From: Vicingus serpentipes
GTDB taxonomy: Bacteria; Bacteroidota; Bacteroidia; Flavobacteriales_E; Vicingaceae
Direction of reading: 5' to 3'
NCBI GenBank assembly: GCA_024103385.1
Contig: JAGFIT010000032.1
Coordinates: 1 to 62,434 of the forward strand
DNA: 62,434 nucleotides
Of the stretch, positions 10,186 through 18,396 are shown piece by piece. The position numbers and the translations under genes were made by a program. The stretch's first letter is position 1; every line of letters begins with the position of its first letter. The notes below the pieces were generated by a model. The model saw nothing but the letters and a program-made list of their open reading frames with translations. It did not search any database and was not told where the DNA came from.

Positions 10186-10719
10186 ATGGCACAAGAAAAA
10201 AAAGACAACCGCTTTAACAACATCATCAAGAGTTTATCTTCCAATAAAAATGAGGAAGTACTAACTGCTATCAAACAGCTTAGAAAACACGGAAAACCAG
10301 AAGCTATTCCTCATTTACTTCACCTTCATCAAACAACTACTAATGACGAAGTGATTAATGAAATCACCCAATTTTTATTTGATTTAAAAGATCAATCAGC
10401 CACAGAAACAATCATAAATGCTATAGCTAAAGAAACCAACAACAGTAAAAAAGCTTTTTTAATTTCTATATTTTGGCAATCTGTATTAGATGCTAGCGAC
10501 CACCTTTCTTTCTTAGTAAACCAAGCCATACAAGGCGATTATATGGTGGCTGTGGAAGCAATGACCGTTATCGATAATTTTGAAACCACTTTTCATGAAG
10601 ATGAAATAATGAACATATTCTATGACCTTGATGAAGCCATTGAACACGAAGAAGAAGATAAAAAAGAACTTCTCATCACATTCAAAGAAGCCATAAGATC
10701 TTTAAGCGTAGAGTTTTAA
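10186..10719 (+). CDS. Small HEAT-repeat-like helical protein
   Basis: A 177-residue soluble protein with no signal peptide. The sequence is almost entirely helical, with repeating pairs such as NEEVLTAIKQLRKHGKPEAIPHL, then TTNDEVINEITQFLFDL, which is the pattern of HEAT or PBS-lyase-like repeats. The C-terminal third is acidic (EHEEEDKKEL). No catalytic motif is visible, so a scaffold or binding role is the most that can be inferred. It sits between the GAPDH terminator and the S41 protease gene. Confidence 0.65.
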   Translation: MAQEKKDNRFNNIIKSLSSNKNEEVLTAIKQLRKHGKPEAIPHLLHLHQTTTNDEVINEITQFLFDLKDQSATETIINAIAKETNNSKKAFLISIFWQSVLDASDHLSFLVNQAIQGDYMVAVEAMTVIDNFETTFHEDEIMNIFYDLDEAIEHEEEDKKELLITFKEAIRSLSVEF

Positions 10720-10794
10720 TGCGATTTACCGTTTATAATATTTTAACATATTACCTTCTTGTTTTTAACTAAGTTTGTTATCAAAATAATAAGC

Positions 10795-12393
10795 ATGAAA
10801 ATTTACCGCCAACTCTCATTAATATTCCTATTTGTTTTTATTTCAAAAGTAACTACGGCTCAATATGTAGCTTCTGAAGGAATTAAAAAATTAGATGCAT
10901 TATTTCAATACATCAATTATGCGTATGTAGATTCTACCGATGAAAACAAATTGGTGGAGAAAGCAATAGTAGCCACTCTTAAAGAACTAGACCCCCACTC
11001 TGTTTATATTCCTAAAAAGGAATTGGACAAAATGAACGAACCTCTAGTAGGGAACTTTGAAGGAGTAGGCATACAATTTAACATACTGGACGACACTTTA
11101 ATTGTTGTAGCTACAATAGCTGGAGGACCATCTGAAAAAGTAGGTTTATTGGCTGGAGATAAAATTGTTGAAGTTGATGGCGAAAATATTGCTAGCGTTG
11201 GATTACAAAACAGCGATGTTCAAAAAAAATTGAGAGGAGATAAAGGAACAAAAGTAAATGTAGGTATTAAAAGAAGAAGCGTAAAAGATATTTTAAATTT
11301 TACCATTACCAGAGACAAAATTCCTATTTATAGTGTGGATGCTTCCTACATGATTGATGAAGAAATAGGCTACATCAAGGTAAATCGTTTTGCTAAGAAC
11401 ACCTTAACTGAATTTAAAGAAGGGTTAGAAAAGCTAAAGAAACAGAACATGCAACATTTGGTAATTGACTTGCGTGGTAATGGCGGAGGTTATTTAAAAA
11501 CAGCCATTCAATTATCTGACGAAGTGTTAGCTGGCAAAAAGTTAATTGTTTATACCGAAGGGGCTAAAAACCCAAAGCAAGAATACTACACCAGCACTAC
11601 AGGAGGTTTTGAACACGGGAAATTAGTATTGCTTATTGATGAAGGCTCTGCCTCTGCTTCGGAGATTGTAGCTGGCGCTATACAAGATTACGACAGAGGG
11701 CTGGTAATAGGTAGACGCTCTTTTGGAAAAGGGTTGGTTCAGAAGCCTTTTAACTTGCCCGATGGTTCAGCTATTCGGTTGACTGTTGCGCGATACCATA
11801 CTCCATCAGGAAGATGCATTCAACGCCCTTATGACGATGGAAAAGAAGAATATTACAAAGAATTTAGTAGACGTTACGAACACGGTGAATTTATGAATCA
11901 GGACAGCATATCTCTTTCTGACTCTCTTAAATTTAAAACCATCAATAGCCAACGTATTGTTTATGGTGGTGGTGGTATTATGCCAGATGTTTTTGTTCCA
12001 ATAGATACCACCTTATCATCCGATTATTTTGGCAAAGTAAGTCGTAAAGGCATTTTAAACGATTATGCATTAACCTACATGGATGACCATAGAGATGAAC
12101 TCAACTTAAAATATCCAAGCATTAAAGAATTTAAAACCAATTTTGATGCTGAAAAAGAATTATTGGAAGACTTTATTGCTTATGCTGAGAACAATGATGT
12201 AAAACGTAATGATGAAGAAATTAACACTTCCAAAAAAGCAATTGTAATCCGTTTAAAAGCGCTAATTGCCCGAAATTTATGGGACACCTCCGCTTATTAC
12301 GAAATAGCCAACGAATTAAATGATGCATTGGTTAAGGCCATTGAGGAAATTAATAGCAACACTTTTAAAAAAGAAAAATTAGTTTATAAATAA
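10795..12393 (+). CDS. S41-family C-terminal processing peptidase
   Basis: A periplasmic tail-specific protease of 532 residues. I place the start at 10795 rather than the earlier in-frame ATG at 10759 because MKIYRQLSLIFLFVFISKVTTAQ is a clean signal peptide. The PDZ domain (residues about 85-160; GPSEKVGLLAGDKIVEVDGE) precedes the S41 catalytic domain with the segment DLRGNGGGYL, the probable nucleophile Ser287 in EGSASASEIVAGA and the general base Lys312 in SFGKGLVQ; their spacing of 25 residues equals that of E. coli Prc. The extended C-terminus is typical of the CtpA form in this phylum. The DUF1573 gene follows after 41 bp. Confidence 0.93.
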   Translation: MKIYRQLSLIFLFVFISKVTTAQYVASEGIKKLDALFQYINYAYVDSTDENKLVEKAIVATLKELDPHSVYIPKKELDKMNEPLVGNFEGVGIQFNILDDTLIVVATIAGGPSEKVGLLAGDKIVEVDGENIASVGLQNSDVQKKLRGDKGTKVNVGIKRRSVKDILNFTITRDKIPIYSVDASYMIDEEIGYIKVNRFAKNTLTEFKEGLEKLKKQNMQHLVIDLRGNGGGYLKTAIQLSDEVLAGKKLIVYTEGAKNPKQEYYTSTTGGFEHGKLVLLIDEGSASASEIVAGAIQDYDRGLVIGRRSFGKGLVQKPFNLPDGSAIRLTVARYHTPSGRCIQRPYDDGKEEYYKEFSRRYEHGEFMNQDSISLSDSLKFKTINSQRIVYGGGGIMPDVFVPIDTTLSSDYFGKVSRKGILNDYALTYMDDHRDELNLKYPSIKEFKTNFDAEKELLEDFIAYAENNDVKRNDEEINTSKKAIVIRLKALIARNLWDTSAYYEIANELNDALVKAIEEINSNTFKKEKLVYK

Positions 12394-12434
12394 GATTTGT
12401 ATTTTTACTTTAAAATTAAAAAACACTTAAAAAA

Positions 12435-12995
12435 ATGAAAGAGAATATTAAAATTGGATTAATTGGTGTAATCGCTTTAACATTAATTATCAATACTTTT
12501 TTTATGGATGGCGGTTCTTCTAGTACCAGTTCATCTAACAACGCAACCCCACAAAGTAATATTGCTGCTAACCCAGCACCCAACAATGTGATTAACCCTA
12601 TTAGTACTCCTCCAGCCAACACCCCTATTCAACAACCAACAGCACCCTTAGCTTCTGAAACAAGAGCAAAAACTACTATAAAGTTTGCTGAGTTGAACCA
12701 CAACTTTGGTCAGGTAAAACAAGACTCTAAAAACACTAAAATTTTTAAGTTTACCAATACAGGTACCGAGCCATTAATTATAGAAAATGCCAAAGGATCT
12801 TGTGGCTGTACCGTACCTAAGTACCCTAAAGAACCTATTGCTCCTGGTGCTACGGGTGAAATTGAAGTGGTTTACAGTCCTGGAAAACAACAAGGTGCCC
12901 AAAATAAAAACGTAACCATTACAGCCAATACTGACCCTATTACTACTACCTTAAACATCTCAGCAGAGGTGCAAATTGTAGCAACTGTACATTAA
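12435..12995 (+). CDS. Membrane-anchored DUF1573 protein
   Basis: A 186-residue protein with an N-terminal hydrophobic anchor (residues about 5-22), a Ser/Asn/Pro-rich linker (residues about 26-75), and a C-terminal DUF1573 domain. The domain is recognisable from HNFGQVKQ, FTNTGTEPLIIENAKGSCGC, the TVPKYPKEPIAPGATGEI segment and a final beta strand (NVTITANTDPITTTLNI). DUF1573 is an immunoglobulin-like fold of unknown function that is very common in Bacteroidota envelope proteins. It has its own downstream terminator. A similar domain ends the OmpA-family protein at 33430-35757. Confidence 0.85.
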   Translation: MKENIKIGLIGVIALTLIINTFFMDGGSSSTSSSNNATPQSNIAANPAPNNVINPISTPPANTPIQQPTAPLASETRAKTTIKFAELNHNFGQVKQDSKNTKIFKFTNTGTEPLIIENAKGSCGCTVPKYPKEPIAPGATGEIEVVYSPGKQQGAQNKNVTITANTDPITTTLNISAEVQIVATVH

Positions 12996-13016
12996 ACGAT
13001 ACCTTTACTTGATATT

Positions 13017-13047
13017 AAAAAGCGTAGTTTCCTCTACGCTTTTTTTT
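13017..13047 (+). terminator. Rho-independent terminator after the DUF1573 gene
   Basis: AAAAAGCGTAG pairs with CTACGCTTTTT across a 6-nt loop, and the stem runs into a T-tract at 13041-13047. It closes the housekeeping block before the repeat region. Confidence 0.9.
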
Positions 13048-13062
13048 ATTTCTTGTGCAATC

Positions 13063-13460
13063 ATTCCGAAGAGGTCATCCTGATTCCGATAGCTATCGGG
13101 ATCGGAATCTCTCCCTACTCACTTAATAGACCCTGAAAGCATTCTTCTCAGATGCTTCGACAGGCTCAGCATGACATACCTTCCCAATCTCCGTCATTCC
13201 GAACTTGTTTCGGAATCTCTCCCTACCTGTATAGACCCTGAAACATTCCGATAGCTATCGGAACAGGGTGACGTACAACATCCCAATTCCCGTCATGCTG
13301 AACCATGTCCTCAACTTGATTGGGGATCATTCAGCATCTTTCCTAATCCCACAGACCCTGACATTCCGATAGCTATCGGAACAGAGTGACGCACAGGGCA
13401 ATACACAAAACCCCAATTCACGTCATTCCGAATTTATTTCGGAATCCCTCCCTAATCCCC
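13063..13460. repeat. Array of composite palindromic repeats, left part
   Basis: This stretch without a larger gene holds three units of about 105-120 bp starting with AGACCCTGA at 13128, 13233 and 13353, preceded by a partial unit from 13063. Most units combine a first palindrome built on CCGATAGCTATCGG (cores at 13088-13097, 13250-13259 and 13368-13377; the 13128 unit has a different hairpin) with a second, GTCATTCCGAA...TTCGGAATC or GTCATGCTGAA...TTCAGCATC, ending in CTCCCTA or TTCCTAA. They resemble REP-type intergenic repeats. The array resumes at 13836 after the GIY-YIG gene. Confidence 0.85.
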
Positions 13461-13467
13461 TAAAAAC

Positions 13468-13788
13468 TTAACATGTATTTTCTTCCAACATACCTTCATC
13501 ATACCAATCTTTCGCCAAATCTTTGAGTTGAGCATTATCTTCCTTAATTAAATTCCATTTCCAGTCTTTATGCCAATTCTTTAATTGCTTCTCTCTTTCT
13601 ATAGCATCCTGTATAGTGGTATGCTCTTCATAATACATTAAGTATTTGAGCTGGTATTTTGAAGCAAATTTTGACCCTTTACCAATTTTATGTTCTAGAA
13701 TCCTCCTCTCCACATCATTAGTAACTCCAATATACAGTGTTGTTCTCTTTTTGTTACTTAAGATATATACAAAACCTCCTTTTTCCAT
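13468..13788 (-). CDS. Small GIY-YIG nuclease-domain protein
   Basis: A 106-residue protein made of a single GIY-YIG domain: FVYILSNKKRTTLYIGVTND supplies the two family tyrosine motifs (Y-I-L and Y-I-G), followed by the arginine-containing helix ERRILEHK, and IEREKQLKNWHKDWK carries the candidate metal-binding glutamate. I use the ATG at 13788, which starts just before the domain; 13815 would add nine residues. Stand-alone proteins of this size are common in Bacteroidota and their function is not established. It lies exactly inside the palindromic repeat array, which continues on both sides, so a link between nuclease and repeats is possible. Confidence 0.88.
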   Translation of the reverse strand: MEKGGFVYILSNKKRTTLYIGVTNDVERRILEHKIGKGSKFASKYQLKYLMYYEEHTTIQDAIEREKQLKNWHKDWKWNLIKEDNAQLKDLAKDWYDEGMLEENTC

Positions 13789-13835
13789 ATTGCTACGAAT
13801 ATAATAATTCTTCAAACTATTTTCTTTAACTAGTG

Positions 13836-14065
13836 AGACCCTGAAACATTCCGATCCCGATAGCTATCGGGATCGGAACAGGATGACTAACAAAACCCCA
13901 ATCTCCGTCATGCTGAATTTAGTTCAGCATCTTTCCCACTTACCCAGATCCTGAAACATTCCGATAGCTATCGGAACAGGATGATGCGCAGGGCAACACA
14001 AGACTCCAATCTCCCTTCATTGCGGTCCCGATGGCTTATCGGGATCGGAATCCGTCCTAAAATTT
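13836..14065. repeat. Array of composite palindromic repeats, right part
   Basis: Two more AGACCCTGA / AGATCCTGA units start at 13836 and 13946, with GATAGCTATC cores at 13859-13868 and 13963-13972 and a GTCATGCTGAA...TTCAGCATC palindrome near 13907. A decayed unit with GATGGCTTATC ends at about 14065. The unit order and spacing (110 bp) match the left part, so the GIY-YIG gene interrupts one array. Confidence 0.82.
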
Positions 14066-14260
14066 ACGTGTTTTAACGGATAGGATACTGTAGATTTTAG
14101 TTGTAGATTTGGTATGCTAGAACCCTTATTAAGGTATTAGCCGTTTTTAATCGTTTGTACTTAATTGTATTCGTTTACAGACGGATAAAATGATAAACAA
14201 CTGATTAATACTGAATTAAAAGTAACTAAAAATAAATCCATTCCCGATAGCTATCGGGAG

Positions 14261-14288
14261 CGAATAAAATGCATATGCACTTTATTCG
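14261..14288. repeat. 28-bp near-perfect palindrome
   Basis: CGAATAAA and TTTATTCG arms flank a TGCATATGCA centre; only one base pair is mismatched over 28 bp. It immediately follows a CCGATAGCTATCGG repeat, so it may be the end of a palindromic element or a hairpin upstream of the operon. Confidence 0.7.
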
Positions 14289-14327
14289 GTTGTTAGCCAC
14301 AAGCGGAAAAAACCCAACGCACAAATA

Positions 14328-14354
14328 GCACATTTGCAATTCGCACAGGCTAAC
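14328..14354 (+). repeat. Left copy of a repeat flanking the GHKL/DUF1016 cassette
   Basis: GCACATTTGCAATTCGCAC followed by AGGCTAAC. A close copy lies at 18205-18230, just after the last gene of the operon, in the same orientation. Directly repeated ends are what a moved cassette would leave. Confidence 0.55.
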
Positions 14355-14493
14355 ACAACAAACCGAAATTGCAAAAGAGCTATTTTCACCAATCTTGAAT
14401 ATAGTAAATTATGAATATTTATTTACTATATTTTGTATTATATAGTTTTTATTTATAAGTTTGTAGACTTATATCATTTAATTGTTATTACAA

Positions 14494-14724
14494 ATGGACA
14501 ATTCTAAACTAAAAAAAGAGCGATTTAAAAGAGTAGCGTCAAAGAGAGTTGATAATCTTTTGGTTGGAATAAGAAGCCTTTCAAACTGTTCTAACACGAA
14601 TAATTACGAATACTCAGAAGAAGATGTTCAGAAAATGATAAAGGCAATAAAAGACGAATTAAGGACAATGGAAACACTATATAGGAAGAACCTAAACAAA
14701 AATATTGACAGCTTTAATTTCTAA
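14494..14724 (+). CDS. Small helical protein, first gene of the GHKL/DUF1016 operon
   Basis: A 76-residue protein of unknown function. The ATG at 14494 is used; an upstream in-frame TTG at 14482 would add four residues. The N-terminus is basic (KLKKERFKRVASKRVDNLL), and the rest is two predicted helices around a SNCSNTNNYEYSEEDVQKM segment. It resembles a widespread small-protein family that I remember only from defence or mobile settings, without a known function. It ends 5 bp before the GHKL ATPase gene, so the two are cotranscribed. A role as a nucleic-acid-binding or regulatory partner is conjecture. Confidence 0.7.
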   Translation: MDNSKLKKERFKRVASKRVDNLLVGIRSLSNCSNTNNYEYSEEDVQKMIKAIKDELRTMETLYRKNLNKNIDSFNF

Positions 14725-14729
14725 AGATT

Positions 14730-17135
14730 ATGGAAAAATTATTTTGGCAACTCTACAATGCAGACTCAGAAACTGAAGTTAATAGTGTTATTATTTCAAA
14801 TGAATTATTTAAAGACCCTACAAACTGGAAACCATATGGAGGAATTGAAGGAAATTTTGGAACTTTTGAAAGTCAGCAAAACCATCCGGTTCCTGCATTA
14901 ATTGAAAAAATCACAAATTCCATTGATGCAACTTTAATAAAAGATTGTAAGATTAATGGGATTGACCCGAAATCAAAAGACGCTCCAAAATCTATGAGCG
15001 AAGCTGTAGAAAAATTCTACAATGTCAAAAATGGTGAAATAGGTGAACTTTCAAATAAGGAAAGAAGAGAATTAGCTGAAAACATTCAAATCTTAGCAAC
15101 CGGAGATAAAACTCAACCATGTATAACGATATTTGATTCTGGTGAAGGTCAAACCCCAGAAAATTTTGTAAATACTTTTCTTTCTTTGCACAGAGGAAAT
15201 AAAGCAAATATTCATTTTGTTCAAGGAAAATATAACATGGGCTCAACTGGGGCTGTTGTTTTCTGCGGTGACAAAAAGTATCAACTCATTGCTTCTAAAA
15301 GAAATAAGCAGCTAAATAATAATAGTGATTCTAACTTCGGCTTTACCTTAGTTAGAAAACACCCTTTGACCAAAATTGATGAAGACAACAATGTTAAAGC
15401 CACTTGGTATGAATATTTTTGTCCTAATGGAGAAATACCTTCATTTAAAATAAACGAATTAGATTTAGGTCTTTATAATAAAAATTTTATTTCAGGAAGT
15501 ATTGTTAAATTATATTCTTATCAACTTCCAAGAGGTTCTCGCTCTGATGTTACGTTAGATTTATGGAGGGATTTAAATCAGTATATGTACCATCTACCAT
15601 TACCTATCAGCGTATATGAAAAACGTGATTACAAAGGTAAAACTCCAAACAAGCCAGTTTTGGGAAACCGAACACGTATTACAATTGATAGTCGTGATAA
15701 AGTAAGTAAAACTATTCAATTTACTATCCCTAAAGAATCAGGATTAGGTGATATTAGCATTGAAGTGATAATTTTTAATTCAGATGTAGATCATGGAGAA
15801 TTTATTAAAAACAAATCAATCATATTCACTCAAAATGGTCAAGTTCATGGCTTTGAGGGACAATCTTTTATATCCCAAAGTCTTGGTTTTTCATTATTAA
15901 AAACCACTACTCTAATTCATGTGGATTGTACCAATATCCCAACTGAGATTAGGCAAGATTTATTCATGTCCAATAGGACTCATTTAAAGCAATGTCCGAA
16001 AACAGAACATTTGCTTGATGAAGTAATTGGATTATTAAAGAAAAGTAGCGAATTAAAACGACTTAATAATGAAAGAAAAAATTCATTACTTCGAGACTCC
16101 AAATCTGATAAAGACTTAATAGAGACCATTTTATCCAAACTACCAATTGACAAGAATGTTGTGAATCTTTTAAAAAAGAATGGCTCCTTGGATTTTTTGA
16201 AATCGGCAGGAAATAAAATCAACACTAATAATCATAATGCAAAAAAAACTGAACAAAAAAAATTAAATCGATTTCCCTCTATTTTCAATTTGAATCTAAA
16301 AAAAGATAAAAATGGAAAAGTCTACAAGACCATTCCTTTAGATTCAACAGGAAAAGCATCAATCGAAACAGATGTAGAAGATGATTATCTGTTTAGACCT
16401 GTGGAAAAAGGAGAATTTGAAATACAGGTTTTGCAAAAACGAAATAAAACGGATAAACCTGTAAATCCAACACCAAATCCTTTTCCAGATGATGTAACTG
16501 ATATATTAACTATAAATAGAGAAGGACCTATTGATGGATCTATAAGGTTATTAATTAAACCTAATGAAAAAGCAAAAGTAGGAGATGAAGTTGAAGTAAG
16601 GGCAACTCTTAGTTCGCCTGGAAAAGAATTTGAATGTATTTTTAATGTAATAGTTGACGAGAAAATTGATAAGCCTAAAACCAAAGAAGAAGCTTCTTCA
16701 GAAACTTTTCCAAATCTTCCCACTCCAAGAAAAGCGTTTAAAGAAAAGCAGGAAGATGGAGATTTGACTTGGGCTGATGAAAATCTCAAATGGACAGGAC
16801 ATGATATCGTTAAAGTTATACCTGAAAATAGTGAAGATGGTGAGCTCACCGTTGCCGGAATAATAGTAAATATGGACTCTTTTGCATTGTTAAACTTTAT
16901 ATCCAAGAATCGAATTAGTACCGAAAAAGAAATCAAATTTATCAAAGACAAGTACTTTTTATCAGTTTATCTACATTCACTTTTTCTATTTAGTATCATG
17001 CAGAAAATGAGGAATGATGATGAAAAATTGAAACCTTTAGAAATTGATGAGTTTATATCAAACATGATTAAGCCGTACGCCAGTTTCTTGCTATACGAAA
17101 ATTATCACATTGAAAAATTTGCTTTTGCTGAATAA
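14730..17135 (+). CDS. GHKL-type ATPase, candidate defence protein
   Basis: An 801-residue cytoplasmic protein whose N-terminal 200 residues form a GHKL (Hsp90/MutL/MORC-like) ATP-binding domain. The N box is E59-x3-N63-x2-D66 (EKITNSIDA), the G1 box D136-S-G138-E-G140, and the G2 box the glycine-rich GKYNMGSTGA (residues 166-175). The middle resembles a MutL-type second domain, followed by a basic linker, a beta-sandwich-like region (residues about 540-640) and a helical C-terminus. GHKL ATPases of this kind are known from restriction-like and defence operons. The DUF1016 nuclease gene begins 2 bp after the stop, strongly suggesting that ATPase and nuclease act together. I cannot match the pair to a named system. 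Confidence 0.8.
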   Translation: MEKLFWQLYNADSETEVNSVIISNELFKDPTNWKPYGGIEGNFGTFESQQNHPVPALIEKITNSIDATLIKDCKINGIDPKSKDAPKSMSEAVEKFYNVKNGEIGELSNKERRELAENIQILATGDKTQPCITIFDSGEGQTPENFVNTFLSLHRGNKANIHFVQGKYNMGSTGAVVFCGDKKYQLIASKRNKQLNNNSDSNFGFTLVRKHPLTKIDEDNNVKATWYEYFCPNGEIPSFKINELDLGLYNKNFISGSIVKLYSYQLPRGSRSDVTLDLWRDLNQYMYHLPLPISVYEKRDYKGKTPNKPVLGNRTRITIDSRDKVSKTIQFTIPKESGLGDISIEVIIFNSDVDHGEFIKNKSIIFTQNGQVHGFEGQSFISQSLGFSLLKTTTLIHVDCTNIPTEIRQDLFMSNRTHLKQCPKTEHLLDEVIGLLKKSSELKRLNNERKNSLLRDSKSDKDLIETILSKLPIDKNVVNLLKKNGSLDFLKSAGNKINTNNHNAKKTEQKKLNRFPSIFNLNLKKDKNGKVYKTIPLDSTGKASIETDVEDDYLFRPVEKGEFEIQVLQKRNKTDKPVNPTPNPFPDDVTDILTINREGPIDGSIRLLIKPNEKAKVGDEVEVRATLSSPGKEFECIFNVIVDEKIDKPKTKEEASSETFPNLPTPRKAFKEKQEDGDLTWADENLKWTGHDIVKVIPENSEDGELTVAGIIVNMDSFALLNFISKNRISTEKEIKFIKDKYFLSVYLHSLFLFSIMQKMRNDDEKLKPLEIDEFISNMIKPYASFLLYENYHIEKFAFAE

Positions 17136-17137
17136 AC

Positions 17138-18187
17138 ATGACAAACAAACCTTCAAATACTAAATTTTATTCTCAAGTTGTAGATTTATTACAATCTGCA
17201 AGAAATAAGGTTGTACGTACCGTTAACCAAACAATGGTGCTAACCTATTTTGAAATAGGTAGAATGATTATTGAAGAGGAACAAGGCGGAAAGGAGAGAG
17301 CTGACTACGGAAAATCATTATTAAAAGAGTTATCAAAAGTATTAACTAAGGAGTTTGGCAAAGGTTTTTCAGTTGACAACCTTGAAAATATGAGACGTTT
17401 CTATTTGGTTTATGGAAAATCCGAAACACTGTCTCGGATTTCTTCAAAAGCAATTTCCGAAACAGCGTCTCGGGAATTGAAACAGGAAGAATTTATACTA
17501 AGTTGGTCTCATTACCTTAAACTAATGCGTATTGATGATGAAAATGAGCGGAAATTCTATGAAATAGAATCTTCCAAAAATAATTGGAGTGTGCGAGAAC
17601 TTGATAGACAATATGATTCAGCACTATATGCTAGGCTTGTTTTAAGCAGAGACAAAGACGAAGTTAAAAAGCTTTCAGAAAAAGGCTTAGTCCTAGAAAA
17701 ACCAAAAGACGTAATTAAAGACCCTTATATTTTAGAGTTTATCGGGCTTCCTGAAAAATCTACTTATTCTGAAAGTGATTTAGAGCAAGGAATTATTGAC
17801 AAACTCGAACAATTTTTACTTGAATTAGGCACTGGATTTACTTTTGTAGCAAGGCAAAATCGGATTTCTTTTGACAACAAGCATTTTCGCATAGATTTAG
17901 TTTTTTATAACCGAATACTAAAGTGCTTTGTGCTTATTGATTTAAAAATTGGCGAGCTAAAACATCAAGACATTGGACAAATGCAGATGTATGTAAATTA
18001 CTATGATAGAGAAATAAAATTAGATGATGAAAATAAAACTATCGGGATTGTTCTCTGCCAAAACAAAAGTGAAGCTGTTGTAGAATATACATTACCAGAA
18101 AATAACGAGCAAATATTTGCAAGTAAATACAAAACCGTATTACCAAGCAAAGAAGAATTAAAATTATTAATAAACGAAACTGAATAG
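17138..18187 (+). CDS. DUF1016 (YhcG-type) PDDEXK nuclease
   Basis: A 349-residue two-domain protein. The N-terminal DUF1016 domain (residues about 8-170) shows the family pattern TYFEIGRMIIEEEQGGKERA, YGKSLLKELSKVLTKEFGKG, then LSWSHYLKLMRI. The C-terminal PDDEXK domain has acidic residues around ESDLEQGIIDKLEQFLLELG, Asp243 in RIDLVFYN, and Asp258-x-Lys260 in VLIDLKIG, followed by the QMQMYVNYYD helix. YhcG-like proteins are often linked to restriction-modification or defence loci. Residues 93-118 are a Ser/Thr-rich variable insert. Being 2 bp behind the GHKL ATPase gene, it is probably the effector nuclease of the operon. Confidence 0.9.
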   Translation: MTNKPSNTKFYSQVVDLLQSARNKVVRTVNQTMVLTYFEIGRMIIEEEQGGKERADYGKSLLKELSKVLTKEFGKGFSVDNLENMRRFYLVYGKSETLSRISSKAISETASRELKQEEFILSWSHYLKLMRIDDENERKFYEIESSKNNWSVRELDRQYDSALYARLVLSRDKDEVKKLSEKGLVLEKPKDVIKDPYILEFIGLPEKSTYSESDLEQGIIDKLEQFLLELGTGFTFVARQNRISFDNKHFRIDLVFYNRILKCFVLIDLKIGELKHQDIGQMQMYVNYYDREIKLDDENKTIGIVLCQNKSEAVVEYTLPENNEQIFASKYKTVLPSKEELKLLINETE

Positions 18188-18204
18188 CCAACGCATTAAG
18201 TCAT

Positions 18205-18230
18205 ACACATTTGTAATTCGCACGAGCCAA
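18205..18230 (+). repeat. Right copy of the repeat flanking the GHKL/DUF1016 cassette
   Basis: ACACATTTGTAATTCGCAC followed by GAGCCAA. It differs from the copy at 14328-14354 at a few positions and lies 18 bp after the nuclease stop codon, in the same orientation. Confidence 0.55.
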
Positions 18231-18301
18231 TGCTCAACCAAAAATCACAAATAAGTATGTCTTTGCCAACGCTAAAAACAGACTGAATGAAAACAGCCAG
18301 T

Positions 18302-18370
18302 GGCTAACAAAATGTATAGGTCATAGCCACCCTTCGGGATGGCAACGCCCCATACATAGAACGTTATGGC
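18302..18370 (+). repeat. Imperfect palindrome resembling an integron attC site
   Basis: Outer boxes GGCTAAC (18302-18308) and GTTATGGC (18363-18370) pair with a bulge. After an unpaired spacer, ATGTAT (18312-18317) pairs with ATACAT (18352-18357). The centre (18326-18343) is a GCCA...TGGC hairpin. Two paired boxes separated by an unpaired spacer, with AAC and GTT facing inward, is the attC arrangement. The outer boxes deviate from the RYYYAAC/GTTRRRY consensus by about one base each, and no integrase gene is in the window. Confidence 0.4.
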
Positions 18371-18396
18371 TAATTTGACAATAAAATAAATGAACT

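Larger units (their letters stand above)
14066..14493. other. Non-coding stretch upstream of the GHKL/DUF1016 operon
   Basis: No gene is visible. 14066-14240 shows no structure that I recognise. At 14246-14255 there is one more GATAGCTATC core within CCCGATAGCTATCGGG, directly followed at 14261-14288 by a 28-bp near-perfect palindrome centred on TGCATATGCA. GTTAGCC (14292-14298) and GGCTAAC (14348-14354) form a further 7-bp inverted repeat. The last 100 bp before the operon are AT-rich and probably hold the promoter. Confidence 0.6.

Noticed and set aside
13063-14065. Possible CRISPR array
   Set aside because: The units are ~110 bp and internally palindromic, differ among themselves, and are not separated by unique spacers of uniform length. 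No cas gene is present.
14292-14354. GTTAGCC...GGCTAAC as an attC site
   Set aside because: The boxes have the opposite polarity to attC (GTT and AAC face outward), so they would have to be the edges of two different sites. The evidence is insufficient.
12996-14493. tRNA or other structured RNA gene in the repeat region
   Set aside because: No cloverleaf, CCA-adjacent acceptor stem or known RNA motif could be recognised. The hairpins are explained by the palindromic repeats.
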